Assembly (NCBI GenBank): GCA_034189035.1
Contig: JAXHVA010000057.1
Location: 1-27,505 of the forward strand
Direction of reading: 5' to 3'
DNA length: 27,505 bases
DNA from: JAUXFK01 sp034189035
GTDB taxonomy: Bacteria; Desulfobacterota; UBA8473
Positions 1 through 8,153 of this stretch are shown in pieces. The notes beneath the pieces were generated by a model that saw only the letters and a list, made by a program, of their open reading frames with translations, had not been told where the DNA came from and did no database searches. The first letter of the stretch is position 1; every line of letters starts with the position of its first letter. A program made the translations under genes and the position numbers.

Positions 1-572
1 GCGCAGGTTCCCTTCCAGCACCTGTAACATACAGTGAAGAGAGGACTGTGGGACCGTCTTTGGGCAGGGACTCGATCCATAATGGAATTATATCTATCAC
101 CATCGGCGGTATTGCTGTCATCCTTTTTATCGTCTTTTATTATCGGCTCTCCGGTATTGTAACAAACATATCTCTTCTTTTAAACATGATATATATCACA
201 GGAGTATTGGCAGCATTTCAAGCAACCCTGACACTGCCCGGTATAGCAGGTATCGTCTTGACCATAGGTATGGCAGTGGATGCGAATATCTTGATCCTGG
301 AACGGATCAGGGAAGAGCTCTCTGTGGGGAAGACACCAAGATCAGCCATTGGCAGTGGATACTCAAGGGCATTCAAGACAATAATAGATGCAAACCTGAC
401 GACACTTATCGCTGCCTTGGTGTTGTTCCAGTTTGGTACAGGCCCTATAAAAGGCTTTGCAGTCACTCTGAGTATCGGTATTGCAGCAAGCCTTTTCACT
501 GCAATATTCGTAACCAGATTCATCTATGATTTGATCCTTACAAAAAAGAGGGTAAAGGTTCTTAGTATCTAA
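1..572 (+). CDS. secD: SecD, protein translocase subunit (3' part)
   Basis: C-terminal portion of SecD; the reading frame is open from base 3 and the true start lies before the window. SecD works with SecF in the inner membrane and uses the proton motive force to help proteins out of the SecYEG channel. Visible: the stretch ending in EERTVGPSLG that precedes the second membrane half, then several hydrophobic helices, and the conserved GMAVDANILILERIREEL segment (around 270-325) typical of the SecD/SecF/RND transmembrane core. Charged residues close the protein after the last helix. The GTG at 48 is an internal codon, not the start. secF follows on the same strand after a 102-bp gap, the usual order. 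Identification is firm; only the N-terminus is missing. Confidence 0.95.
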   Translation, partial: AGSLPAPVTYSEERTVGPSLGRDSIHNGIISITIGGIAVILFIVFYYRLSGIVTNISLLLNMIYITGVLAAFQATLTLPGIAGIVLTIGMAVDANILILERIREELSVGKTPRSAIGSGYSRAFKTIIDANLTTLIAALVLFQFGTGPIKGFAVTLSIGIAASLFTAIFVTRFIYDLILTKKRVKVLSI

Positions 573-674
573 GCCCCCCCCCTTTTTCTTTGTTATTCAT
601 AATAAATGTGATCTTGTTTTTTTATTATCTTGGCTAAAAGATAAGAGTTCGCCAGGGAATTGGAGATATAAAAG

Positions 675-1598
675 ATGATACAGATTGTTAAGCCTGGGAT
701 AAACATAGATTTTATCGGCAAAAAGAGGCTTGCCTTACTCTTCTCCTCTATTTTGATCCTGTTAAGTATCGGTTCGATTGCCCTCAAAGGAGGGCTCAAT
801 TATGGTATAGACTTTGCCGGAGGTACAATGGTGCAGATATGGTTTAAAAAAGGCGCCACTCCGGATGAGGTCAGAAAAGGATTACAGAAAATCGGGTTAG
901 AGGGGAGTACAATCCAGCAATTTGGAAAAAAAACGGATAATGAATACCTCATTAGGACTGAAAACACACAGTCCGATATTGAAGGTGTCTCAGATAAGAT
1001 CCAGGATGTATTTCGAGAGATATACGGAGAAGAAGGTATAGATGTGAGACGGGTTGAGATGGTAGGCCCTCAGGTAGGAAAGGAACTGCGAAAAAAAGGG
1101 CTTCTGGCCGTCATATATGCAATGGTTGGCATCCTTATATATATCACATGGAGATTTGAATTCAGGTTTGCCCTGGGAGCTTTAGCCGCTTTGCTTCATG
1201 ATGTCATCATTACAGTCGGCATCTTTTCTATAACAAACAAGGAGTTTAATCTGGCAATACTGGCCGCTATTTTGACCATTGTTGGATACTCATTAAACGA
1301 TACAATCGTTGTATACGACCGAATCAGAGAAAACTTAAAAAAGTTATTAAAGAAAAAATTAGAACCTATTATTAATACAAGCATTAATGAAACTCTAAGC
1401 AGAACGATCCTCACATCGGGAACAACCCTCTTTGTGGTTGTTGCTCTCTTTTTTCTGGGTGGCGGTGTCATCCATGACTTTGCATTTGTCTTGATTGTCG
1501 GGATTATTATCGGTACATATTCATCGATCTTTGTTGCAAGTCCCTTGTTAATCTTATGGGAGGAGAAATTTCCAAGCATAAAAAAGAAAAGGCTTTAA
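675..1598 (+). CDS. secF: SecF, protein translocase subunit
   Basis: 307 residues, normal length for SecF. Partner of SecD in the SecDF accessory complex of the Sec translocon. The N-terminal helix (about residues 17-37) is followed by the conserved GLNYGIDFAGGT motif, a periplasmic domain (about 45-130), then five hydrophobic helices. The signature GYSLNDTIVVYDRIREN sits in the membrane core at about residues 202-218. Start ATG is supported by GGAG nine bases upstream. It lies 102 bp after secD on the same strand and is presumably co-transcribed. The gene is intact and ends 3 bp before the 3' end of a converging broken gene. Confidence 0.96.
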   Translation: MIQIVKPGINIDFIGKKRLALLFSSILILLSIGSIALKGGLNYGIDFAGGTMVQIWFKKGATPDEVRKGLQKIGLEGSTIQQFGKKTDNEYLIRTENTQSDIEGVSDKIQDVFREIYGEEGIDVRRVEMVGPQVGKELRKKGLLAVIYAMVGILIYITWRFEFRFALGALAALLHDVIITVGIFSITNKEFNLAILAAILTIVGYSLNDTIVVYDRIRENLKKLLKKKLEPIINTSINETLSRTILTSGTTLFVVVALFFLGGGVIHDFAFVLIVGIIIGTYSSIFVASPLLILWEEKFPSIKKKRL

Positions 1599-1601
1599 TG
1601 T

Positions 1602-2082
1602 TTAAGCGACCAAACTCTCTTTCTTGAGGATCTCTCCCCTTGTACCTATCACCACTTTTTCTATCGGATTGTCTCTGCTTGAAAATTTCATTCTATTCTT
1701 TATGATTATAGGTAACCCTTGACAACAGGGAACCTCCATAACAGTCACTTTTGCGCTCTTTATCCCAGCCGTCTTAAAAATATCCGCAAATCCCTCAATA
1801 TACTCCTGCTGATTATCGAGTTTCGGGCATCCGACCAGGAGCACTCGACCATGGATAAAAATCCCTGTGAAAATTGGGATAGGCAAACGGCGTACAATCT
1901 GCTGCAACCAAAAGGTCTGCCCTTTTGAGAAATGAGGCAGTTGGCGGCACGAGTCGAATCTGTACCGGCCAGTAGGAGAGTGCCGATTCTGTATTTCCAT
2001 AAATAGCCGGTTCATTTGCATCTTGACATGTCTTCTATGGGGAAAACCCCTTAATCAGGATGAAAGAACAACCACAGGCCAT
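1602..2082 (-). pseudogene. Truncated paralogue of the Cys-rich ferredoxin-like protein
   Basis: Broken copy of the gene at 6463-7218. Read in restored frames it starts with MACGC (ATG at 2082), and continues through ESALSYWPVQIRLVP, ADLLVAADCTPFAYP, RVLLVGCPKLDN and MEVPCCQGLPIIIK, each matching the intact copy closely. Lesions seen: an in-frame TAG at 2035-2037 and a frameshift near 1850, just after the segment FHRDF. The two-cluster ferredoxin domain that makes up the first 85 residues of the intact copy is not recognisable upstream, so the gene is also truncated. It converges with secF. Whether the C-terminal 139-codon piece is still translated cannot be judged. Paralogy is directly visible; loss of function is inferred. 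Confidence 0.85.
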
Positions 2083-2104
2083 GCTCTCTTGCTCTTTTTT
2101 ACGG

Positions 2105-2493
2105 ATACTCCTTTTTTTATATTTTCTTATTCTGTCATAATATTTCTTCATGAAAAATAATTTTTCTACAATGAGGTCAAATGAAAAATTCGATATGAGG
2201 ATATCCGAGCAGAATTCATTTCAGAAATCTAGGCCCGTCTTCCACTTTAATCGAATAAACTCTTCGAACCTCTTTCTTGTGCTCAAATGCTCAGAAATAT
2301 ACCCCTCTTCGGATCGATATAGGTCGACCCAATCTAATATTTTGTCTCACTTGTTTATCTCTCCTATTTGATAGTAATATTGAGCGAGAATTGCAGTATA
2401 ATTTGTCCAAGAACCGAATAATATCAAGTAATCATCGAGAAGATAAGATCACTTGGCATTATGGAACGTAATAGAACAACTGTCAAGTATGAC
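2105..2493. other. Non-coding stretch without recognised feature
   Basis: AT-rich stretch between two pseudogenes. Short ORFs on both strands here have no recognisable motifs and no ribosome binding sites. It may contain the decayed N-terminal part of the ferredoxin-like paralogue, but I could not read it. Confidence 0.4.
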
Positions 2494-3118
2494 TCATTGC
2501 TCCGCTGATTTGCGAAAATGGCAATATAGATACATTTGCTCCATAACACCCGGAGTAATATGCAGTTCTTTAGTATGCTGCTTCAGTTAAAGTCTTTATC
2601 TATTGTGTTCTCCAGTTTATCAGCACTATATCGTTCCACTGGCAGCCCGATGCATTTCAAGGTTGCTTCTTGTGAAAATGTCTCTAAAATCAAGTGACTG
2701 CCTGGCCTCAACGCCTTCAACAGATTATTCCGTTATTGCTGCAGCAGTTCTGGAGTCGTCAAAAAAGTGAAATACAGCTCCATCATGCCACAAATCATAA
2801 TGACCTGCCTGTAAGTCAACAGAGGTTATATCTTCCTCAAGCCAAAGAACCAATTCCGCTTTTTCTTCCAATCGCTCCCTAGCTAACACCAAAACATTCT
2901 TTGACAGATCAACCACAGTTATTGACCGATGCTGCTCATTCAGTAAATCATCGATCAGTGTAGAGGCACCACCACCAATATCTATGATATTCGATTTCTC
3001 TCTCAAATCGATGTCCTTTATCCACTTTAATGAAGTTTCCAAATGAGGCGTATAACAACCTAGCTTATCCGGCGCATTAATCCAAATGAACTTTTTCCCA
3101 ATGTTCTCGCTGGGTCAT
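2494..3118 (-). pseudogene. Class I SAM-dependent methyltransferase (broken)
   Basis: Remains of a roughly 205-residue methyltransferase. It begins MTQREHWEKVH at 3118 behind a good ribosome site (AAAGGAGAAATAG), and then needs a frame change near 3085 to continue as APDKLGCYTPHLETSLKW. The SAM-binding motif I is readable as NIIDIGGGAST, followed by SITVVDLS and the LWHDGAVFHFF segment. Further frame changes near 2725 (to LLKALRPGSHLILETFS) and near 2588 (to KELHITPGVMEQMYLYCHF) are needed to reach the stop at 2494. Three or more indels make it clearly non-functional. It lies directly downstream of the broken HPP gene, suggesting a former operon. Substrate unknown. Confidence 0.85.
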
Positions 3119-3170
3119 TCTATTTCTCCTTTCAAGCTGAAAAAGTCAGGGACTTTCTCTTATCAGAACC

Positions 3171-3620
3171 AGAATTCAGGGTATCTGCGGCAGGTAGTCA
3201 AGGTTATGAATCTTCTGACTTCCAATGACTGTAATTAAGGATGTGGCACGGTGGGTGAAGAGTCTTTGTGAGATGCATAACAGCAATTGCTGTTTCTACT
3301 GCTACAGAAGACGCAAGCCATAGATAATCATACAGCACATTATAGGTCGCCACACCTATAATAGCTGAAATAATATGACCACCTATAAGATTCCTCAGTT
3401 AAGTAAGCACGGCAGAAGCTCCAAATGAGCCTATGATAATAACCATATCTGTTTCTTCACAAATATTATAGTTTATAAATGCCACAGCTACGATACCCCA
3501 AAAAGCGCCTATCTACGACCAGATAATCTCTAAAATATCTACAGATGGAGGGCTCTTTGTTGTGTTCCGCTCATTTTTTTGAGGTAATTCATGACTTGGT
3601 TCCTTATACGTTGTCTTCAT
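3171..3620 (-). pseudogene. HPP-family membrane protein (broken)
   Basis: Remains of an HPP-family integral membrane protein; relatives have been linked to nitrite transport in some organisms, but function here is unknown. Starts MKTTYKEPSHELPQ at 3620. Readable pieces are IIWS-stop-IGAFWGI, IIIGSFGASAVL, RNLIGGHIISAIIGVATY, LWLASSVAVETAIAVM and the family signature LTKTLHPP. Lesions: TAG at 3513-3515 where relatives have Trp, TAA at 3399-3401 with an apparent loss of several codons before RNLIGG, and a degraded C-terminus. Its start overlaps the end of the CBS-domain gene by about 17 bp, so the two were translated from one message. Substitution-type stops argue for real decay rather than sequencing error. 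Confidence 0.8.
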
Positions 3621-4237
3621 CTATAAACTTTGAGAATGAGGACCGTATGATATCCGCTCGTGAGACAATCCCTATGAGTTCATCTTTTTGATCGGTGACT
3701 GGTACCCTTTTGATACTCTGTTTTGTAAAAATATCAAAAATTTCAGAGTTTGTGTATCTTCACCCACCATTATAACCGGAGATATGATAATGTCCTCCGC
3801 TTTCTGTTCACGCATTGCCAGGAAAACACATCCCTTACTTTTTAAACAAAGGGCTACAACACTCATAAATGAGCTGGCATCCTCACTACCCATACGACGT
3901 AGAACGTCTTTTTCGAAGATAAATTCCACAACCTTGCCTTCATCCCCAATTACAGGAACCTCGGAGATACTATGACTACCGATCGTTTCCGCTACCTTAT
4001 CAAGAGGGGTACCCTCTTCACAAAAATCACTGTCTTGGTCATAATATCTTTTGCTTTCACTGAATGTATGAGACGTTCCACCGCGTGTCTGTATGCAAAA
4101 CGATAGAGTTCTTTTGCATTGCGAGGTGTTATGTCCACATATCCATCAATGTCCTTCATAGCCTCCAGCATATCTTCGTTTGAGACATCTAAAGAACAAA
4201 GGTAACTGATATCGTTATTTGGCGGTTTTTTGTTCAT
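3604..4237 (-). pseudogene. CBS-domain protein (broken)
   Basis: About 210 codons encoding an N-terminal helical part and two CBS domains (adenosyl-nucleotide-sensing modules). The ATG at 4237 follows AAGGTGAG. The first part runs to AKDIMTKTVIF, the frame changes near 4015 to EGTPLDKVAETIGSHSIS and VPVIGDEGKVVEFIFEKDVL, then changes again near 3745 to IFDIFTKQSIKRVPVTD and GIVSRADIIRSSF, ending at 3604. CBS signature pieces (KDIMT, VPVIGDEGKVV, VPVTDQKDELIGIVSRADI) are all readable, so decay is recent. Its 3' end overlaps the HPP gene; HPP and CBS domains are often paired or fused, which fits regulation of the membrane protein. Single-base indels are the only lesions seen. Confidence 0.85.
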
Positions 4238-4278
4238 TCTTATCTCACCTTTACTGTAAAGTATGGAATACACCTGTT

Positions 4279-4545
4279 TTATATATGAGCACAGAAGAGG
4301 TGGTGTTTTCCCATTCGATTTGTGTTCGAATCCGGTGCCTCACTAGGGTTAACGATTTGCCATGTTTCTAAGCGATGTCCTTCCCCGGATCAAGAAGGTA
4401 TAACACCCAAGCGTCCCAGGGGTATTCCCTGATCATCGTGGCCTCGAACTGATTTTGTCCATGTAATTCTAGACTGTCTCAATATTGTCAACTTCTAGCC
4501 TTAAAGTGTTGCCTTCACTACCGCAGCTCTTTAGAAAGATATTTT
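4279..4545 (-). pseudogene. Possible glyoxalase/vicinal-oxygen-chelate remnant
   Basis: Very decayed. Fragments in shifting frames on the minus strand read GNTLRLEVDNIETV, then stop, NYMDKI, then MIREYPWDAWVLYLLDPG, then TWQIVNPSEAPDSNTN. The order (short acidic 'EVDNIE' strand, then a 'PWG...YLLDPDG' type strand) resembles glyoxalase/bleomycin-resistance-type domains. There are at least two stops and two frame changes in under 270 bp. It lies between the broken cupin and CBS genes and on the same strand. The family call is tentative. Confidence 0.35.
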
Positions 4546-4681
4546 TCATTGGCAATGCTCAGTCTTGACATTGCTTTTAAGGAAAACTGCACAAGCCAAT
4601 CTCTCTAACAGAAACTCAAATGCCTATCGCACAATTTATTTAAAAACATGACATTTTTTTGCTATCAGGGATCAAAACACT

Positions 4682-5032
4682 TTATTTACGCAGCATTGTC
4701 AGGGCATCTTAAAACACGTATTCGCCTTCAACGTATGTGGGATATTGGCAGGCATCAAAATTAGCTGACCTTTACTCACTAGGTTAGTCTCTCTGCCAAT
4801 AATGAACTCGTCTTCTCCTTCCAAAACTTGTACTAAAGCATCAAAATGCTGTATGTTCACTGAGACCTTGGTCTTTATCAAAAGCAAAGATAGTGACAGA
4901 ACCCGTATTGTTTTCGACAAGTGTACGACTAACGACCGAGTCTTAACCATATCCAACAAGCTTTACCACATCGAAAACATGCCCACCTTGAAGCTGGGGC
5001 TCTCTTTTACTTTCAATGTCCATAACCTTCAT
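4682..5032 (-). pseudogene. Small single-domain cupin protein (broken)
   Basis: Remains of a cupin of about 110 residues. In restored frames: MDIESKREPQLQGGHVF, DSVVSRTLVENNTGSVTIF, AFDKDQGLSEHT, FDALVQVLEGEDEFIIG, GQLILMPANIPHTLKA, LTMLRK. The SEHT and PANIPHTL pieces hold the His residues of the metal-binding cupin motifs. Lesions: frameshift and TAA near 4945, another frame change near 4850, another near 4705. An AAAGGGGG tract just before the second Met (5023) suits as ribosome site. It is the first gene of the minus-strand decayed series. Similar small cupins are often near redox-stress genes, which would fit the neighbouring hcp cluster, but that is inference. Confidence 0.8.
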
Positions 5033-5193
5033 CCCCCTTTATCATTAAGCGAAATTAGCCTCATTCACAGTTTTTTCATCATAATTTAACTCAGATATCC
5101 AAACTCTAACCTCTTTAAAGTTCATAAGACTTCTCACGTTTACCTAGTCAAAAGAGGTGCCGCCTTTCTTCACTATCGAAATGAAATATTGAG

Positions 5194-6372
5194 CTATTTT
5201 AAGTCATTCTCCTTGTGCCTTTGTGCAATTTTTCCAGCTAGCTCTTCCAGAGCTTTAATATCACTCTCCAAGGGAACCCCTTTACATAAAACAGGCTCCA
5301 GCACTTCGACTTTCAAGTTGGGTATCATTCCTGCAAGTGTCTCCACAGTCTTACCTCCCCATCCGTAAGATCCGATAATGGAAAGAAACTTCGCTTTGGG
5401 CCTTAATGCATTAGCCAAAAAAGTCGCATAGGCGGCCAATGGGTGGGGCCCAGCCAGTACGGTCGGCACTCCCACGACTATTGTCGCTGCATCGACCAGG
5501 GCCATAGCAAGTTTCCCGATATCTGTGACAGCAAGGTTAAATAGTTCAACGCATACCCGATGCTCGACCAAAGTGGAGGCCAAATGATCGACCAGTTGTC
5601 TGGTGCTTCCGTGCATGGACACGAAAGGCAAAACAACCAAATTGTGGGGAGCGCCTGAAACCCAGTCTCGATAAGCGTCCATGATCCAAACCGGACGGTC
5701 ATAGATTTGGCCATGGCTTGGGGCGATTATTTGAATGTCATACCCTTTGAGTTTCTCAATATTCTTTTCGATCACATTGCGAAAGGGCATCATAATCTCC
5801 GCAAAGTAACGTTTTGCAGCTTCGTATACACGCCCCTGGTCAGTCACGAATAGATCGGTGGTAGCGATGTGGGAACCGTAAAAATCACAACTAAAGAGAA
5901 TGCGGTCTTCTTCCAGGTAGGTTACCATAGTTTCCGGCCAGTGGACCCATGGTGTGTGAATGAACTTCAAGGTCTTGCCTCCAAGGGATAATGTTTCACC
6001 GTCTTCCATGGTAATGAATGCATTTTCAGGAACTTTTAAAAGATCGATGAGCATCCCTTTGGCCTTCTGCGTCACAACGACCTTTGCTTCTGGAAACCGT
6101 TCAAGTATGCAAGGGATTGCTCCAGAGTGATCCTGCTCGGCATGGTGAGAGACGATAAAGTCGATTTTGGATACTCTGGACAATTGTGCCAATAACTTGT
6201 CCGACATGGGCGGATCAACAGTATCAAGCAAAGCGGTTTTCTCATTCCCTTCGACCAGATACGCATTATATGTAGTGCCGTCCGGAAGCGGAATGAGAGA
6301 ATCAAACAGACGTCTGTCCCAGTCTTCAGCGCCTAAACGAAAAATCCTTTCCTTTATCTGTATTTTGCGCAT
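5194..6372 (-). CDS. fprA: FprA-type flavodiiron protein (A-type flavoprotein)
   Basis: 392 residues, the usual length of two-domain flavodiiron proteins, which reduce O2 to water and/or NO to N2O in the cytoplasm of anaerobes. N-terminal metallo-beta-lactamase-like domain (about 1-245) carries the diiron ligands: H77-x-E79-x-D81 in HHAEQDHSG, H144 in the HWPETM segment, D163 in FSCDFYGSH and H220 in PSHGQIYDRP. The C-terminal flavodoxin domain (about 246-392) has the FMN phosphate loop SMHGSTRQL. All metal ligands are present, so it should be active. No C-terminal rubredoxin domain is fused, so electrons must come from a separate donor, possibly the ferredoxin-like protein encoded 90 bp upstream. 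Start ATG follows AAAGGAGA. Last gene of the hcp cluster. NO versus O2 preference cannot be read from the sequence. Confidence 0.95.
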   Translation of the reverse strand: MRKIQIKERIFRLGAEDWDRRLFDSLIPLPDGTTYNAYLVEGNEKTALLDTVDPPMSDKLLAQLSRVSKIDFIVSHHAEQDHSGAIPCILERFPEAKVVVTQKAKGMLIDLLKVPENAFITMEDGETLSLGGKTLKFIHTPWVHWPETMVTYLEEDRILFSCDFYGSHIATTDLFVTDQGRVYEAAKRYFAEIMMPFRNVIEKNIEKLKGYDIQIIAPSHGQIYDRPVWIMDAYRDWVSGAPHNLVVLPFVSMHGSTRQLVDHLASTLVEHRVCVELFNLAVTDIGKLAMALVDAATIVVGVPTVLAGPHPLAAYATFLANALRPKAKFLSIIGSYGWGGKTVETLAGMIPNLKVEVLEPVLCKGVPLESDIKALEELAGKIAQRHKENDLK

Positions 6373-6462
6373 GAAAGTATCTCCTTTGAACGTAATGTGT
6401 TAAATAATTCCTGTAAATGGTCTCTAAAGTGTCTAAAATGTGTCGCTGGCGTATTATAAAAC

Positions 6463-7218
6463 TTATGCAACCAATTTCTCCCTCTTCAGGATCTCCCCTT
6501 GAGTGCTAATTACCACAATATCTACGGGGATGTCTTTCCCTGCCAGATTCATTCCTTTCTTGATGATGAGCGGTAGACCACTACAACAAGGCACTTCCAT
6601 GATAACTGCAGTTATGCTCTTTATTTGTGCAGTGGCGAAGATATCTGCAAATCTCTTTACATATTCCTCGACGTCATCGAATTTGGGACACCCAACCAAC
6701 AGAACTTTCCTTTCAAGGAAATCCCTGTGAAAGGTGGGATAGGCAAACGGTGTACAGTCCGCTGCAACTAAAAGATCAGCCCCCTTCAAAAAAGGAGCGT
6801 TCGAAGGTACCAGTTTGATCTGTACCGGCCAATGAGAGAGAGCTGATTTTCCACTCCATTGAGTTACAGGCCTGTTCACTTTATCGCATGATTCTCTCGG
6901 TGTAAAACTCTGGATCAGTGTTGATGGACATCCGCAGGCCATTGTCTCTTCTTTATGGCTATGGTCGGCTTCCTTTGTTTTCACGTATTCTTCTACGGCC
7001 TCTTCATCAAATTCATCCGCCTCTTGCTCGACAATTGTCAGAGCGTTGTTTGGACACTCTCCCAGGCAGGCACCTAATCCGTCGCAGTACTTCTCAGCCA
7101 CGAGTCTTGCCTTCCCGTCCTCGATCATTATAGCCCCCTCCGCACAGGCAGGAATACATTGACCGCAACCATCACACTTTTCTTCATCGATCTCTACTAT
7201 CTTTCGTTTGACTTTCAT
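6463..7218 (-). CDS. Ferredoxin-like protein, two 4Fe-4S sites and a Cys-rich C-terminal domain
   Basis: 251 residues. N-terminal 60 residues form a ferredoxin domain: C15-x2-C18-x2-C21-x3-C25, then C45, C51 and C55 in YCDGLGACLGECP. Position 48, where a standard second cluster has Cys, is Leu; this looks like a family variant and the second cluster may be 3Fe or use another ligand. A charged linker (about 65-92) leads to a domain of about 155 residues with paired or conserved cysteines: C95/C97 (ACGC), C155 (AADCTPFAYP), C177 (VGCPKFDD) and C211/C212 (EVPCCSG). That domain is not one I can name; the pattern suggests metal or cofactor binding. Start ATG sits behind a strong GAGGAGGA. It lies between the HD-domain gene and fprA, so a role as electron carrier in the stress pathway is likely. 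A broken paralogue lies at 1602-2082. Confidence 0.85.
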   Translation of the reverse strand: MKVKRKIVEIDEEKCDGCGQCIPACAEGAIMIEDGKARLVAEKYCDGLGACLGECPNNALTIVEQEADEFDEEAVEEYVKTKEADHSHKEETMACGCPSTLIQSFTPRESCDKVNRPVTQWSGKSALSHWPVQIKLVPSNAPFLKGADLLVAADCTPFAYPTFHRDFLERKVLLVGCPKFDDVEEYVKRFADIFATAQIKSITAVIMEVPCCSGLPLIIKKGMNLAGKDIPVDIVVISTQGEILKREKLVA

Positions 7219-7300
7219 GGTCTCCTCCTCAGAGAGTCTTTCATCATCTTAATTTATCATTTGTGAACTTGGAACTCGCAACTCACTCTGGGTTTTCGGT

Positions 7301-8041
7301 TCACTTCGGTGTGCTATCTAATAGGACTTTTTTTGCAAGATTGCCCCCGCTTTTTGTAAGAAATGCCTTTTCGGTGAGACTGTTCAAACGCTCCTCATCC
7401 AGAGGCGATTCCTTCTTATTCTCCTCCAGGTTAACGATTAAATCAGCATCATAGAGGACCTTGAAATTCGTTGTCTCTTTAGGCCTAGAGTGATGATGAT
7501 GACCTACGATATCACACACCTCATCGATCAGATCCGGATTGGCTCCCAGGTCCTCCAGTATCTCTCTGGCTATAGGTGGCCCCTCCTTTTCCTGGTAGCG
7601 AGCTGCTGTACTATTGTACTTTCGTTCTGCCTCTTTGATCCCTATATCGTGAAGATAAGCAGAGATCAGGATTACTGCCGGATCTCCCCCTTCTTCTTTG
7701 AATATCTCTTGTGCATACCGTGCGACTTTTGAGGCATGGCCGATCCGTTTAAAGTCCTGTTTAAAATAACGCTTCATCTCTATGGCAACACGGTCTTTCA
7801 GCAGATCGTCTCTTTGAGCCAGAAGCTCAAGCGGTAAGTCTCCGATACACTGCTTTGCATACTTGCAATATGCAGCACAGCCAAAGTCCATCTTTGGATT
7901 GACCATCTTTGATCCACACTTTGCACAGCGACGAGTCGCCTCATCCTTAAAAAACTCTATACCATCTCCACATTCTGGACATTCAACCTCAAAGATTGTA
8001 TCTTCCTTCCAAAAACGGGTATCTTGGCCTGGGCATCTCAT
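7301..8041 (-). CDS. HD-domain phosphohydrolase-like protein with N-terminal zinc ribbon
   Basis: 246 residues from the ATG at 8041, chosen because GGAGGAATACT stands just before it; the longer open frame upstream runs through a repeat-like spacer with no ribosome site. Residues 21-42 form a zinc ribbon (C21-x2-C24 ... C39-x2-C42), followed by a second Cys group C55/C59/C65. Residues 95-210 form an HD domain: H102, H131-D132 in AYLHDIGIKEA, a GHHHH cluster at 180-184 and the closing DAD at 198-200. HD domains hydrolyse phosphate esters, often nucleotides. Substrate unknown. It is placed between hcp and the ferredoxin-like gene, 112 bp after hcp, and is probably in the same operon. The Cys groups could bind zinc or an Fe-S cluster; the sequence cannot decide. 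Confidence 0.85.
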   Translation of the reverse strand: MRCPGQDTRFWKEDTIFEVECPECGDGIEFFKDEATRRCAKCGSKMVNPKMDFGCAAYCKYAKQCIGDLPLELLAQRDDLLKDRVAIEMKRYFKQDFKRIGHASKVARYAQEIFKEEGGDPAVILISAYLHDIGIKEAERKYNSTAARYQEKEGPPIAREILEDLGANPDLIDEVCDIVGHHHHSRPKETTNFKVLYDADLIVNLEENKKESPLDEERLNSLTEKAFLTKSGGNLAKKVLLDSTPK

Positions 8042-8081
8042 AGTATTCCTCCATGGCTTGAAATCCTGTAGTGTTAATGGC

Positions 8082-8133
8082 CAGTTGTCAGTGGACAGTT
8101 GTGTCTGTATTCTTTCCTGGGCACTGACAACTG
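8082..8133. repeat. 12-bp inverted repeat in the hcp-HD spacer
   Basis: CAGTTGTCAGTG at 8082-8093 and its exact reverse complement CACTGACAACTG at 8122-8133, separated by 28 bases. A third partial copy (GGACAGTTG) lies in the loop. No T-run follows on the minus strand, so it is not a typical terminator. It may be an mRNA processing hairpin or a small dispersed repeat. Confidence 0.6.
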
Positions 8134-8153
8134 AACCCTTTGAACTATTACCT

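Noticed and set aside
4310..4350. TTCGAATCC-like stretch resembling a tRNA T-arm
   Set aside because: No acceptor stem, anticodon arm or D-arm can be formed around it; the same bases are explained by the decayed glyoxalase-like frame.
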